DNA of 64,000 nucleotides from Lepidonotus clava (lineage: Eukaryota > Annelida > Polychaeta > Phyllodocida > Polynoidae). Below the pieces are notes generated by a model that saw only the letters and a list, made by a program, of their open reading frames with translations, searched no databases and was not told where the DNA came from. Numbering within the stretch: position 1 is the first letter of the stretch; each line of letters opens with the position of its first letter. Both the position numbers and the translations under genes were made by a program. Positions 22,250 to 33,220 of this stretch are shown in pieces. Where the stretch lies: assembly GCA_936440205.1 (NCBI GenBank), contig OW387145.1, positions 25,051,075 to 25,115,074 on the forward strand. Reading direction: 5' to 3'.

Positions 22250-22296
22250 AGCTGATCGTGCCAAGGCCTGCCCTCCTGACGTCGATTGCGCACTTA
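22250..22296 (+). CDS. Candidate micro-exon, function unknown
   Basis: A 47-bp segment between a strong acceptor (TGTCTGTCTTTCAG) and a strong donor (GTGAGTACT). One frame, starting at the second base, reads ADRAKACPPDVDCAL, with a C-P-P-D-V-D-C spacing reminiscent of extracellular disulfide-rich domains. The edges are not multiples of three. Its trailing single base would fit in phase with the candidate exon at 54488, but the distance is 32 kb and no continuity is shown. It may be a pseudo-exon; introns contain many. Confidence 0.15.
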
Positions 22297-22469
22297 GTGA
22301 GTACTGCAGCTTCTTTCTGATTGTGTTGGCCGATCGGTTTTCTGCTGATGGGACTTAAGTGCATGTTCTGGTATTGTTGCATGCTTGTACTTTTTACAGG
22401 CTATAGTGGTCGGCAGATTCTATTGCAAGGCAGGAGATGTTCTTCCCAGGTGATTCCACCTTTTTCAAA

Positions 22470-22642
22470 TCCAATTGCTTGAACGTTGTCACAATGTCAC
22501 AATGTCACGTCGCAACAGTTGGTTGCAGTGACGTAATTGGGAGTCATCAAAAGAACGTCGCTGTAACCTAACAGTGTGAACAAGAACCAATCCAGAACGT
22601 TATTAGAACGTTATTAGAACGTCATATCCTTGGCTGGGATAT
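22470..22642. mobile_element. Partial relative of the ACGT-rich palindromic element
   Basis: The right part carries the tandem units AGAACGTTATT at 22594 and 22605, then AGAACGTCAT, followed by CCTTGGCTGGGATAT (22628-22642), which is nearly the right end of the complete element at 27998-28113. The left part has GTCACAATGTCACAATGTCACGTCGC repeats in short runs but lacks a recognisable left end. Truncated or rearranged. Confidence 0.55.
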
Positions 22643-23237
22643 CATCATGATTAAGGGCTTAACTTTACGAAACTTTAACTGATTGTCAAATATAGGATAC
22701 TACTAGAATGAACAATATACACATCTAAAACATTTAGAGTTCAGTTCAATAGACTACCGTGCGTTTAATCAATATAGGCATTTTGATATGATGTGCAATC
22801 ATGTTGCAAAGATAATCTCTAGTCACTAATAGCTTCATCATTTGATGATCATCAACTTTGCGTCTGGAATCTATGCGATCATTATTATTGTGATCAGATC
22901 ATAAATCAGGTATGGAAATTGCACAGGTCAAACTGCAGAGGATATCATAAACACACATGTATATTGGTTTTTTCCATCATGAATATCAATATCTGAAGGG
23001 ACACGACAGCAAAATATCGACCCTTGCTGTAAAAGTGAGTTACAAATTCTTGAAAATCATTGCATTTCATTCTACATGTACATGAGCTGGAATTGTTGAG
23101 TGGGAAGTGGTCCCTATTCGGTGGCGTGTGAGGAAGGTTTATAGCAAAAATACAGATGTGAGGTAAAAATAGAATCAATCTCATCTATCATAAGTGAGTC
23201 ACCTAGAGGAAAGATATGGTAAAAACTAAATTCCCTT
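22643..23237. other. AT-rich intergenic stretch, nothing recognised
   Basis: AT-rich background; short palindromic TGATGATCATCA-type words near 22843 only. Confidence 0.5.
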
Positions 23238-23480
23238 TTATGAAAGGATCCGGTAGACCTGCATTTTGGGGCTGAACATCAGCTTGGAGAGCACAGCACA
23301 AACCGAGTTTTGGCGGCCAAGCATATGCAGACTAATGACGAGGAGGTTCTGCCAATCGTCAGAGACTGTCCGGTGTGTCCGCCCGGGGCAGGACCGTCCC
23401 CTCCCCTGGTCTAAATCATAGCGTCCCCCTGGAGACCAGTGGCGGCCCCTGGTGGAGACTGGTTTCTGACCACTTCCGGC
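23238..23480. promoter_or_regulatory. GC-rich island with CTCF-like site(s)
   Basis: The plus strand carries GCGGCCCCTGGTGG at 23442-23455, the reverse complement of CCACCAGGGGCCGC (13 of 14 CTCF core positions, minus orientation). Just upstream, GCGTCCCCCTGGAG at 23421-23434 is a weaker relative in the same orientation. The main site faces the plus-oriented sites at 16.1 and 17.1 kb. Confidence 0.5.
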
Positions 23481-23581
23481 GACGAAACACAGCAATCGTA
23501 TGCAGCTGGCGTCCTACCAATGTCTATGGTGCAGGGACGTGTATCTTGTCATTTGACTATCACGGTTTGGGGGATTTACAG

Positions 23582-23629
23582 TTATATATAATTTATTATG
23601 TATATAATGTATATATATATATATATATT
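23582..23629 (+). repeat. AT-dinucleotide microsatellite
   Basis: Imperfect then perfect TA repeats (TATATATATATATATAT near 23608-23628) immediately before the foldback element, which may have inserted into or next to it. Confidence 0.9.
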
Positions 23630-23806
23630 ACGGGTCAAGTGTAGCATACAGTTTAAGAATATCAAAAACAGGAAAAGAAACTTACATGAAAAAATAGATA
23701 TCATATATTCAATACAGCGCCACACGCTTAATATATCATATATTTTTTATGTAAGTTCTTTTTCCTGTTTTTGATATTCTTAAACTGTATGCTACACTTG
23801 ACCCGT
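23630..23806. mobile_element. Young foldback element with 58-bp inverted arms
   Basis: Arm 23630-23687, starting ACGGGTCAAGTGTAGC, is matched by its reverse complement at 23749-23806 with about 56 of 58 bases identical. The two arms flank a 61-bp AT-rich loop containing CAGCGCCACACG. The loop edges also pair loosely. Near-perfect arms mean recent insertion or gene conversion. No coding capacity and no clear target duplication, so the superfamily is not assigned. Confidence 0.8.
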
Positions 23807-24780
23807 TGAGAGGGGGAAAATGGATTGAAACCTGTAACAATATTCATCTATTTTTTATAAGATGGAAGCTTCGCTCTCTTTTCATTGTTTAAGTAGTTTT
23901 TGTACTTCATCTTTGCCTTTCAGTTGGGAATAGATACCTTCCCTTTAAGGCATGGAATTCTCGCTTTATTTACTCTATGGTATAGACATACGTCTGTCTT
24001 TTTTTCAATATCAAATTGGAGTGTTTTCTTGTAGGCCAAATAGACCGTTGTGAGTGGTTTAATAGCTCGGGGGCAGCAAACAGAACTCTTATTAGTGTAA
24101 CGTGTCATCTTCGCTCAAATAAAATAGGTGGGTGAGGACATAGCCTCCAGCAACGGCAGTTGACAGTCATCTGTCATCACCTGGACCCCACAAGCACAAG
24201 CACACACTTACTAACTTTACTATCCCACCCGGGGAAAAATCCAAATTTTAGTATCCCTTTGAACTTCATTATATATTTCAATTTAAATACATAGTTTGAG
24301 ATGATTTATGAGGTTCGTAGTTTAGCGCTGAGATGGATAATAACGATCTTACTCGTTTTGGAAAATGCCCCGAGGAAATGTAACACATTTCCCAACCTGG
24401 TCTCAACTCGGAGCAAATTGGCCAGACTTGTTATTGCCTTCCAGTGGTCTTCTGACATACCTTTGGTAACCAGTAAGCAGAGTGCCTGTAAATTTCGGTG
24501 TCAAAACATACCTTGGTATTGAAGAAGGAAAATAAGCTTAATAGGCAGAGTATTAATTAACACAAGGAAATTGTTGCGAATTCTTGGCAATTGACAATTA
24601 CCTACGTAACATAACATTATGATATTTATTCATGCGCATTAATTAAATAATAAGTATTGTCCCAAATACAATGCGATTGGTGTCGTACTCGTAAGTTCTG
24701 ATTGTCCAAATTGTAAAACATGCTGATGCAAGAAAGGCACTGGGTTGAAACAATTTTGTGAGATAAATGGATTATCAATG
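23807..24780. other. AT-rich intergenic stretch
   Basis: AT-rich background. TGATTGTCCAAA at about 24700 matches the first 12 bases of miR-219 but without the remainder or a hairpin. No other signal. Confidence 0.45.
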
Positions 24781-25150
24781 CAGAAGTGATTGTGACAGTG
24801 AGCGGGTGTCAAGGTGTAAGGCAAGGTGTCAGAGTAATGCGGGGGTGTCCAGCCGGGCGGGCAGGTATCAGGGCTAGCGTCAGGCTGCTGGAGAGCTGAC
24901 AGGAGCTAGGTGTTGGGGCTCGCCCACCTTGAGCTTCTCAGCACCAACTGGCCCAGGGCCGGGAGCATTAAGAGCAGCTCGCCCGTCACCGGGAGCAGCT
25001 CGGCTGGCCGGAGCAGCTCAGGTAATCGGGTTAGGCGGCCAGTCTTCGGCCACTTTGACTGTGAGCCTTCAAATCGTTTGTGACTTGGGCCTTACCGCAC
25101 CTAAACACGGTCAATGTGGCTCCAGCTGGACAAAGGGCATTGCCCATGAC
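24781..25150. promoter_or_regulatory. Island with triple GAGCAGCTC array
   Basis: Three exact GAGCAGCTC sites at 24972-24980, 24993-25001 and 25011-25019 (steps of 21 and 18 bp), plus a one-mismatch GAGCTTCTC at 24931-24939. Upstream are several GGTGTCA/TGACAG-type words (near 24796-24860). Downstream is GGTAATCGGG. This is the densest cluster in the window and the best single candidate for an enhancer built on the palindrome. Confidence 0.5.
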
Positions 25151-26580
25151 CTTGGCTTTTTTTAAGTTTAGGCCTATAGGTGGCATCCGTTGGTTCGTTG
25201 CAGTACGATAGGAAAAGTTTGAATCCTAAGATGTAACCATGCATGATCCTTCAGGTCAGCAGGGGCAAATGCAGGAGGAGAGCACCGGGGAGCGACCCCC
25301 TCCATTTTGTTGGAACTAACCTCAAAACAAGTCGAAAGTATCCCACCTTTCCACCCGGCTGGTTTTAGTACATCTATACCCTTTCCCTTTTTTCGCCATC
25401 TTGAATCTACCCCTTGCAAATAAGCCGACGCATGGCAATAGAGCAACATCAAATATGGGAATATTGTTGAGCTCCAAGCAAACATATCTATGTATACCAC
25501 GCGGGTCAACCTTGGGTTATCCCACTCAACGTCATGTGAAATCACATGGAGTAAAACCCCCTGAAGTCAAGGAAACTGAGGTTAGTGGCTGGGAACAGCC
25601 ATTGGCCTTACTTCTCGCACTACTTCGACAAGCACTGACCATCAAGTGAACCCCCGTGGATCCCCTTTTATTTAGAATCCATCACATGGTCCTTGTCACA
25701 TAAGAATCCTCCAATTCCATCGACCGCAGACACAAATCCCTTGACCGTAGTAGAAACAGCAGTACCCCTGAGTGACTCCCCCAACATGGGCTCTCCTTGC
25801 CTTCCTCCACCACCCATTCACGCCTACTGACCGGAAAAAACGGCTCGAGGGTTGGCGATATAAGGGTCGGCGGTGGGCACCAGTAGTCACATATAGGCTT
25901 CGATCGGGCAGGGGCTAATTTGGTTCGACAAGGAGCAAATTGTATCGGGAGCTATAGAGGCGTCCAGAACCCCATGGATCATCATTACTGGGGGTTGACC
26001 GCGGCCGGCTGGGGCCCTCTTCGGCAGGGCTTTGTGACCCTTGCAGGGCCTTAGCGGGGCGGGCTGAGATATACCAGCAGGCCGCATTAAGGCCCTTTCC
26101 CCCTGCCCGGCTGTAGAGACGCCAGGCTCCAGGGGGGTTGGGGGCCTAGATTTACGGCTGGAATTGGCTGCCAGACGCAGAGCCTGCTTTTATACGGAGA
26201 GATCTGGCCGGTGCCTACCGCAAGGGACCGACGTATATAGGGAGTCAGTCCTGGGACATAGCTGTACATTGCCTAAGTTGTCTGGGGCCTTTTTGTATGT
26301 GCACAAATGGCTCAATCATGGTATTTCATTTCTTATGGGCCACTGATGATTCCCATCTTACATTCACAGACCTTGCATGTACCGGTTCTAAGAAGAATTC
26401 TGTAGTTCAGACTCATAAGTGGCACACAGAGACGTAATAAGCATCTGCCCCATTGCATCCATGCAAAGGAAGCAGGCAATGGCGATATAAGGGCCATAAC
26501 GTCTAAAACGGCACATCTTATCTAGTTACAACATCCAACCTGTGTGTATTTTCGTGCCGTGTACGGGAGTCATAAAGACG
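25151..26580. other. Mixed intergenic stretch, GC-rich from 25830 to 26290
   Basis: The GC-rich part contains GGCCGGCTGGGGCCC-type words and no recurrent palindrome. Open frames on both strands are featureless. Possible regulatory island; no firm evidence. Confidence 0.3.
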
Positions 26581-26870
26581 TTTCCCCCCTGCTTCCTCCA
26601 TTCCCCGCCCCCAGAAGCAATCAATACGTGGAGGAGAGGCCAATACCTCACCTTAGTCCAGGTAAATCACCTTTATTGCCCGACACCATCACCTGGTTAT
26701 TGCTATGGATACCTGTATGGGAACCTGGGGGCATGTGAGCTGCTGTTAGGTCTGCAATGCGGGGGTGGGAATAATGCCATTTATACAAGACGGACAGGAA
26801 TATCAGAGGGTTGTAAAAATAGTTCCAACAGTCGGGAGGTGGGAAAGGAGGGGGGGGGGGTTGTGTTATT
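26581..26870. other. Splice-like segment and poly-G tract
   Basis: A long pyrimidine tract ends in CCCCGCCCCCAG at 26614, followed by a 47-bp segment and a donor GTAAAT after 26661. Two frames are open through it, so no frame is favoured. A GGATACC word after TTGCTAT (about 26700) resembles an RFX site. Eleven Gs occupy 26850-26860. Confidence 0.3.
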
Positions 26871-27997
26871 TAAAGGGGTTCTATGATTAAACCGAAGGGC
26901 GGGATATTCCTGAGAAAAGGAGTAGTCCCTAGTGCCCAAATAGTATAGATACAAAAAAAAACAATTCTGCCCAGAAGGAGGGGATCAAGGAGGGGATCGT
27001 CTTATCCAGACATCACATTCACATTATTAATGTGTTATATATTCTTTTTGATATCGTTACCCTTAACAGTCTATAAAAGGGATATAATGTTCTTCCCCTA
27101 TTCTTGTTTTGCAATTAACTCGCAACTTGGGAGGTATTATGACCTCCAGTGGATCGAATGATGTGTATAGGCCATGAGGGTGTTTTGGTGGAGGTCGCTT
27201 TCCCCTGACTGCAGGAGGGATCTGCGCTGTTTGCCTGCCGCCGGCCATACCTGCCTACAAATGGGAGCTTTATGGGCAATAAACTGACCATCGCCTCTCA
27301 GTAGAGGCGGCCACGGTCCGGTGCTGACCACTGGTCAATGCTATGTATGCGCCGTAAGCTTTGCCGGCGGCTGACCCAACCGCACCAAAAGACTTTCACA
27401 TGCCCTCCCGGAATATAGTCTACAGTGGGACCACCAAGACTTTTATGAGGCCTATTTCTATGCGTGGGGGTACTGATTAGTGAATAGTCTCTGAGCTCAT
27501 GGCCATTTTGGCTGGTTGGGGACTTGTATACATACACCCATGAATAGGTACAGTCATGAATAAAGGACATATTTTCTCTATATCTCTCCAAGGAAGAGAG
27601 TTTCGATTACCATGCAAGGTGCATCCCATAACTCAACATTTATATACATGGGCTTTTGCCTTGTACATGGGGAAATGGTTCTCTTTAAGTAAATTGTTAG
27701 GGTATAAAAATGAGGTATTTGAATAAGTTTGAATAAGTAATAAAAATAAGGTCAGAATCACAAAGCGAAAATATGGTATTTTTAAGTCTAACATAACTAT
27801 GAGGTAGGAGACAATGGCAGGAAAATTCAAGAGTGAATCTCAGGAGATCTTGCTGACGAACTGTATGAATTGTTCATGTTCGGTATAATTTACCAATAAA
27901 AGGATGTGGTGGGGCGACAGTTATTCACCGTGTACGGTCTTTTTTGTATCTCATGCTTAGGTCGTCCTTTCCGATAAGGCTACAGTAACCTACAGTG
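26871..27997. other. Intergenic stretch, nothing recognised
   Basis: Mildly GC-rich from 27170 to 27430, AT-rich elsewhere. No repeat pairs or coding signal. Confidence 0.4.
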
Positions 27998-28113
27998 CAT
28001 ACCCAGCCAAGGATGTGACGTCGAAGAACGTTCTAATAACGTCGCAGAACGTCACAGAACGTTATTAGAACATCGCAGAACGTGACCGTTACGTCGCACC
28101 TTGGCTGGGTATG
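27998..28113. mobile_element. Short ACGT-rich palindromic element, 116 bp
   Basis: Ends are perfect inverted 15-mers, CATACCCAGCCAAGG (27998-28012) and CCTTGGCTGGGTATG (28099-28113), each followed inward by a GTGACGT/GCGACGT-type word. The interior is a chain of (C)AGAACGT units with ACGTTATTAGAAC and its inverse GTTCTAATAACGT, so it can fold on itself at two levels. No obvious target duplication. A partial relative lies at 22.6 kb. I do not know the superfamily. Confidence 0.75.
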
Positions 28114-28380
28114 TATACCAGTACTAAAGCTGAAAATTTAGGTGAAACAAAAATTTAGTAGCTGTACACAAGTGAGTATTCACATTCAACAGATATATGG
28201 TTGGTTCAGTAGGCACTACATCTACATTGTTTCCAAATAATCATGTTTATCAACAACTTCAGGTGTATTACATGTTCTTCCAGATGTCAAGTGTAGGTTG
28301 ACAAGTGTATTAATATCATCCCAAGTAACTGGCGCATTGGGGAAGATTCTTGGCTGCAGGAGGAATAAGGGGAGCATTGG

Positions 28381-28560
28381 CCACATACTCATCACTTCCT
28401 CCACCTTCCCCCAGCCGTAAGGGCCTTAAGCCCTAGCCACTGGCCTTCATGTTGTCTACCACCTGAGGTCCAGACGATGAGCAGCTAATCTGATGGAAGC
28501 CTGCCGTCTGTGAGCAGCTCCCGAGGCGCGAGCAGCTCAGCAGATTTATTGGTCTGTGTA
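28381..28560. promoter_or_regulatory. Island with GAGCAGCTC cluster
   Basis: GAGCAGCTA at 28479-28487 (one mismatch, running into GCTAATCT), GAGCAGCTC at 28512-28520 and GAGCAGCTC at 28530-28538. Start spacings are 33 and 18 bp; both spacings recur elsewhere (36876/36909 for 33; 24993/25011 for 18). GCTAATCT is the reverse of the AGATTAGC word found beside the palindrome at 14.3 and 19.9 kb. Confidence 0.5.
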
Positions 28561-29384
28561 CTATTCTTTGAGCGTATCAATATAATATATCTACATTGGA
28601 AGGTTGGAGCCCCCTGATTCATCTAAGAATTCTAGACGTCCGATGATTGAATAAAATCACAACTTTATAAAGCAAAGTGAAAAAAGTCGGTAGCGCTGCA
28701 CAAATGAAAGCATTGGATATAAATCTAGGTGCTGGAATGGGAAACGGGTCGTTGGATATATGCTTGAAACAACAAATAAAATATAGTAATAATGGTAATT
28801 GGCGTTTTCACACCTAGATAAATGCAAAGTGAGTATAGTTGCAGAGGAACAAGGCCTGATGTAACGGTATTCTAGGAATTGTCGACCAATCTCAATGATA
28901 TCTATAAATCCTATTTTGACATCACATGACATACGAGAGGGATTATTATTACTTATGGTGAAACAACAGCCGGTAGGCACTGGGCTTGAAGGCCCATCAA
29001 TGTTTCACACCGGGTCCGTGACCGACCTCCTCCCGTTCGTTACCTGCAGCTAAACACCTGCAGTTCTCACGGTCTGACCCGTTTCCCGCCTCCACATCAA
29101 TCACGCCGTAAACATTCCAAATGTCGTCTGCTTCCAGAACCGAAAACATTTCTCAACAAGTTTTCACTGAAAAATACTCCCCATCTCAAAAGAATATATC
29201 TCTATAAAGTCAACGATCTATTTCAGTGCAAGTTTATTGATTACAATTAATAGTGTCTATGGAGGGAGGTAAAAAAGGCAAATTATGAGGAGAAATGTCT
29301 GGCATTCAGGGTCGACTTGTGTTGATGGATGATGAAAGGGAGAGTTCATTATGTATTCCCGTAATGAAGCGGTCTTGCCGGCGG
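28561..29384. other. AT-rich intergenic stretch
   Basis: Nothing recognised apart from a modest GC patch at 28990-29100. Confidence 0.45.
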
Positions 29385-29475
29385 CTGACACCGTGTCTGG
29401 TCACACAACATGACACTGTCAACGGGCCACTGTCAGCCCGCCTGACACTGTCAGCGCGTTTGACACCCCACCGTC
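29385..29475. promoter_or_regulatory. TGACA/TGTCA cluster with two TGACACTGTCA palindromes
   Basis: The perfect 11-bp palindrome TGACACTGTCA occurs at 29411-29421 and 29443-29453 (32 bp apart). CTGACACCG (about 29387), CACTGTCAGCC (29429) and TTGACACCCC (29460) surround them. TGACA is the core of TALE homeodomain (MEIS, PREP, TGIF) sites, and GGTGTCA resembles a T-box half-site. Density is clear; the bound factor is inferred. Confidence 0.45.
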
Positions 29476-30090
29476 ACTAACTACTAACTACCAACAGCTC
29501 TGACCTTCAGGTGAACTTGAAGTGACTCAGAGGGTGTGCATATAATTGGACGCTGTCCGATTTAAGGGGACTCCGTATTTGGGGACTGTGAATAGTTAAT
29601 GAATTGTTTGCTCTCTGGTCGCGATGGTTATGGCAGTCAATGATGTTACTATACTTTTTTCCTGTTCATAAACTTAATTTAACAAGGAATTTGATGTTCA
29701 GCTCCTCTAGATCGACATTGTCCTTGGATAGTGTATATTATGATGCATTGAGGAGACGAGAGACTAGAACTTCGGGGTGTTCCCCTACTGTTATCAAACT
29801 GAACTGAAATTAGGGAAACAAAAACTTCATAAAATAATAATGATAGTGTCAAAAAAGACATTCTTTCAATATTGTAACAGAACTACTCAACAAATAAATA
29901 CCAAAGTAACAAAACCACTAGATTGCATAAGGGGTCCAAAACCATTGTTCAGAATCTTAATACAAGTGTAATATTCGATTGAATATAATTTTAAAACACC
30001 CATGGAAGTGATAAACAGATCATAAGCAAACGTCTTATGCGAGCTCCAGTTCTCATAAAAAAAAACACAAAAAAGCAAACGAAACAATAT
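29476..30090. other. AT-rich intergenic stretch, nothing recognised
   Basis: AT-rich background with featureless short frames on both strands. Confidence 0.5.
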
Positions 30091-30250
30091 ACGTCCTTCA
30101 TGGGATAGCTGAGTTGCTCTGAGCAGCTCGTGTCGCTAACCGCTTGTCGCTGTAGGAGTGACTGCCTACACGATCCAGGACCTCGTCACGGTCCTGGCCA
30201 TAACGTCCTCCTCCAAGTCGTCCCGCTGTTCCCCAGACTACTGGTACCAC
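30091..30250. promoter_or_regulatory. Island with GAGCAGCTC and helically spaced near-match
   Basis: GAGTTGCTC at 30111-30119 (one mismatch) and GAGCAGCTC at 30121-30129 start 10 bp apart, one helical turn. The same 10-bp step is seen at 53520/53530 and 58936/58946/58956. Confidence 0.4.
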
Positions 30251-30703
30251 CTCCATTATCATTTTTGTTACTTCCATAAACGTTCATTTTATTGTATAAG
30301 CGTTGGGAATTAATTGTATAAATGCAGGTTATATATTATGAGCACAGTTATAAATTCAACCCAAAAGAATTGCTACCATCGGTGAATGTGGTCTTCAGCT
30401 TCATTCAGGCTATCATAATTATTATGGTTAGGCTTCATCGATGTAATATTCCTTGCACTATCAAAGCAGCTTCCTTTTACCGGAAGAGATAGTTTAGAAA
30501 TGATAAAAAATAGAAATATGATAATGTGCGCAAAGGGAACATTATTGTATCGAGAGCATGAACCCAGCTATCATGGTTCTTAATAATACAGATTTACTTC
30601 AAGCAGCCAGTCAGGAATCAGACCCTTGACACCAGTGGGTATCACCCAAACCCCTTCACGTCCTTCAGCAGGAGGAAAGAAACAGCCCTAACCAAACCAA
30701 AAA
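30251..30703. other. AT-rich intergenic stretch, nothing recognised
   Basis: No supported features; a TTGACACCAGTGGG word lies near 30626. Confidence 0.45.
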
Positions 30704-30745
30704 CTGCTCTTCTAGAACGTTTTTAGAGGGCGTTCTGAAGAGCAG
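30704..30745. repeat. Short imperfect hairpin
   Basis: CTGCTCTTCTAGAACG (30704-30719) pairs with CGTTCTGAAGAGCAG (30731-30745) with a single bulged base around an 11-base loop. It could be a small foldback remnant or a structured RNA element; size and loop do not fit a normal miRNA precursor. Confidence 0.6.
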
Positions 30746-32059
30746 GCCCTGCCATTGACGTCCATATTACACGACGCTCGGACAGGGCGGCCGACCTATG
30801 TTACAGCCCGAGATGAGGGGGATTAGTGACGCCAGACCTAGAAGCTACGACTCAATCATAAAGCCTGCTCCCTCTGGTACTTAGGATGACACCGGCCGAG
30901 GTAGACCTGATGTATAGGGACGATCTAGCTGTATCGGGCACGTTTTAGGGAGGGCTAAGGTTTGGTCTTGGGTGTAGAGGAAGGTATTGGTGACACCAAA
31001 GGGAAGGGAAAGGATGCATATCATTCTTTCAGTAAGCATAGGCCCATCATCATCCAAATACCAGCATGGAATGTAAGATAATTGTATTCTTCCAGGATTC
31101 TCAGGGTCCCAGAAGGAAAAACTGACTTACATTCATCTAGTTTCAAAATGAATATACTTTTCAATATATTTAGATAATTAAATGTTAAGAATTTTAGTTT
31201 ATCAATATTCAGGCTTATACAGATATAGTTTAAAACATGACCGGATATCCGGATTGCTGAATGATGCAATCAGCCAGATGTAAGGTAATTCAATTTATTT
31301 AGTGATTCTTTCTCTTGCACCTGATCTTTACGATGTATGAGGGCAAAAAAGGTGAGATTAAATCTTCTGATTGGAATGCATAATTACTGAGCCCCCAACA
31401 ATTCGCAATCGAAACGAGGATCAAACATGCCTGTTGGTTGTCAAGATTAACATAGGTATGTAGTGCATTCCGGCTAATCAACCGATGAACATTCTCAGCC
31501 GATGTTTCCGACTTTCCTTGTTGAAAAATTCAAATACTTAACCTCAAGTTTTAAGATGTGCTAAATGCGAATTCTTTTTGAGGTATTTAAACTATGTTGC
31601 ACATTTAATGTAACACGTTTTTACCTCACTGTTGATAGGCAAACGTAACTGAGAGTCCCATTTAATAAAACGTTAAGTAATCGGAATCAAGGATATTCAA
31701 GTTATTCAACGTAGTACACATATTGTTTGTGGCAATTTAATGTTACATCTCTCGACACATACAGCATTATCAATGCATGGGCTTATATTCCGTTACGCAA
31801 AAGCTCTATGAATTTACGTATACGCAGGTTAAACCTCAATTTGCATTTCGCAAACTAAACTCAATAGATTAAAGTGAGCTTTTCTATAAGTCAATATCAC
31901 ATAAACTTTGAACTAATTACCTTACCCCACAAAAGTGCTTTAATCATTAGCCTGATTGAGTGAAACAGTCTTTTCCTACCCATATAAATTTTGGCTTACA
32001 GAGGGCGCGAACCGTACACACGGTAGAGTTGCATGTATATGACGCATAACTCAAGAAGA
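30746..32059. other. Intergenic stretch, mostly AT-rich
   Basis: A GC patch covers 30750-30990; the remainder is AT-rich. No repeat pairs, exons or RNA genes noticed. Confidence 0.45.
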
Positions 32060-32600
32060 AAGTAGCCATAACCCTTAAGGGCCCCAGGGGAGGCAGGCAG
32101 AACAGGATCGATACCTTTTACATCCTGGGTGTTCCCAAATCATAAATCCCCAGTTCAAGTGAGGGTCCTTACACTCAGCATTGAGCTCAAGATGCAGAAT
32201 CTGTGCACTAAGATTGGTTACGCTTTTTTGCACCCTTTTCCTCCCAAGTTTTTGGAACCGGACCCTAATGGCTTCGGGAAGCCAATGTTGACCTTTTGAC
32301 CTAGTTCGGGATAATGGGCGGGGTACAACCTTTGAAGCCTCCAGCGGAGGAACTGGGGGCGGACGGAGGCGCAACAGTTCCCCCAACCCCCCATCTGTGA
32401 GGCAAATGCGAGCAGCTCTCGGCATACTGATGAGGGAGTCAGGGGACGGCGCCAAAGGCATGGCCGAGGCCAGGGCCTGCTATGTGTGAATACAGAGTGG
32501 CTCGGCCGTGCAGAAGGAGCAACTCGCCAACTGCTCAGATGCCATTCTTTGAATTGCTCACACCGCCTTGCATATAGTGTGATCACCACGCCAGAAGAAC
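32060..32600. promoter_or_regulatory. GC-rich island with GAGCAGCTC
   Basis: GAGCAGCTC at 32410-32418 and one-mismatch GAGCAACTC at 32517-32525, followed by CAACTGCTCAG. GGCCGAGGCCAGGGCC and GGCTCGGCCGTGC words make it CpG-containing. Two minus-strand frames are open here but are featureless. Confidence 0.35.
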
Positions 32601-33220
32601 ATGCCTTAACCCTTTAGGGTTCTGATGTGGCTGTTTTTTAAGCTTAATTTTGTGGCGTGACATGAGGCTTTGTGTGTTTAGTGACTGACGTTCCTAGCTT
32701 TTGTGATGCAAATCAGCATCGCCACTGAAAAGGCCAATAAGCATCACTTGATTAAGCAATTGTTCTCATGGATAAGAACACGTTTTTCTGTGGACCTGAA
32801 ATTGATTCACTTCAATGTCATTATATTTTGCTGAAAGAAACCGAAAAATCAAGAATTCAAATTTTACATTAAAGTATGCACTTGTGCAAAAACTGCCTGA
32901 TTTTCCTCATGGATTTCAAGTGAAAATGTGATTGCTGAAATGCATATCTAACATTTATACAAGAATTTCACTGTCAAACGAAATGCCTCAGAACTACAGC
33001 AGGAAGTTTTCCATTAGATAACAGAACTTTCCAGGGGCCTTTTAGCAGAACATTATCTCTCTTTTTTTGAAGAGCGTCTGCATCAGAAGCATCTCTTGAT
33101 TTGAGATTCGAGGGCTGTCTCTTAGATCTGAAAGTGAAACTAATTGCTAATTCATTTCACAGGAGACACGAACCCCTTTTATCCCCAACGCAAAGCTCCG
33201 ACATTGTACAACTGACAACA
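32601..33220. other. AT-rich stretch with a lone TTAACCCTTTAG
   Basis: TTAACCCTTTAG at 32606-32617 looks like the left end of the 2.06-kb MITE family, but the next bases differ and no matching right end was found. Otherwise AT-rich background. Confidence 0.35.

Noticed and set aside
24700-24711. TGATTGTCCAAA, the first 12 bases of miR-219
   Set aside because: The following bases do not match the mature miRNA and there is no flanking hairpin arm; a 12-base match can be chance.
26615-26661. Splice-bounded 47-bp segment after a long pyrimidine tract
   Set aside because: Two frames are open equally well and neither is recognisable, so there is no coding preference.
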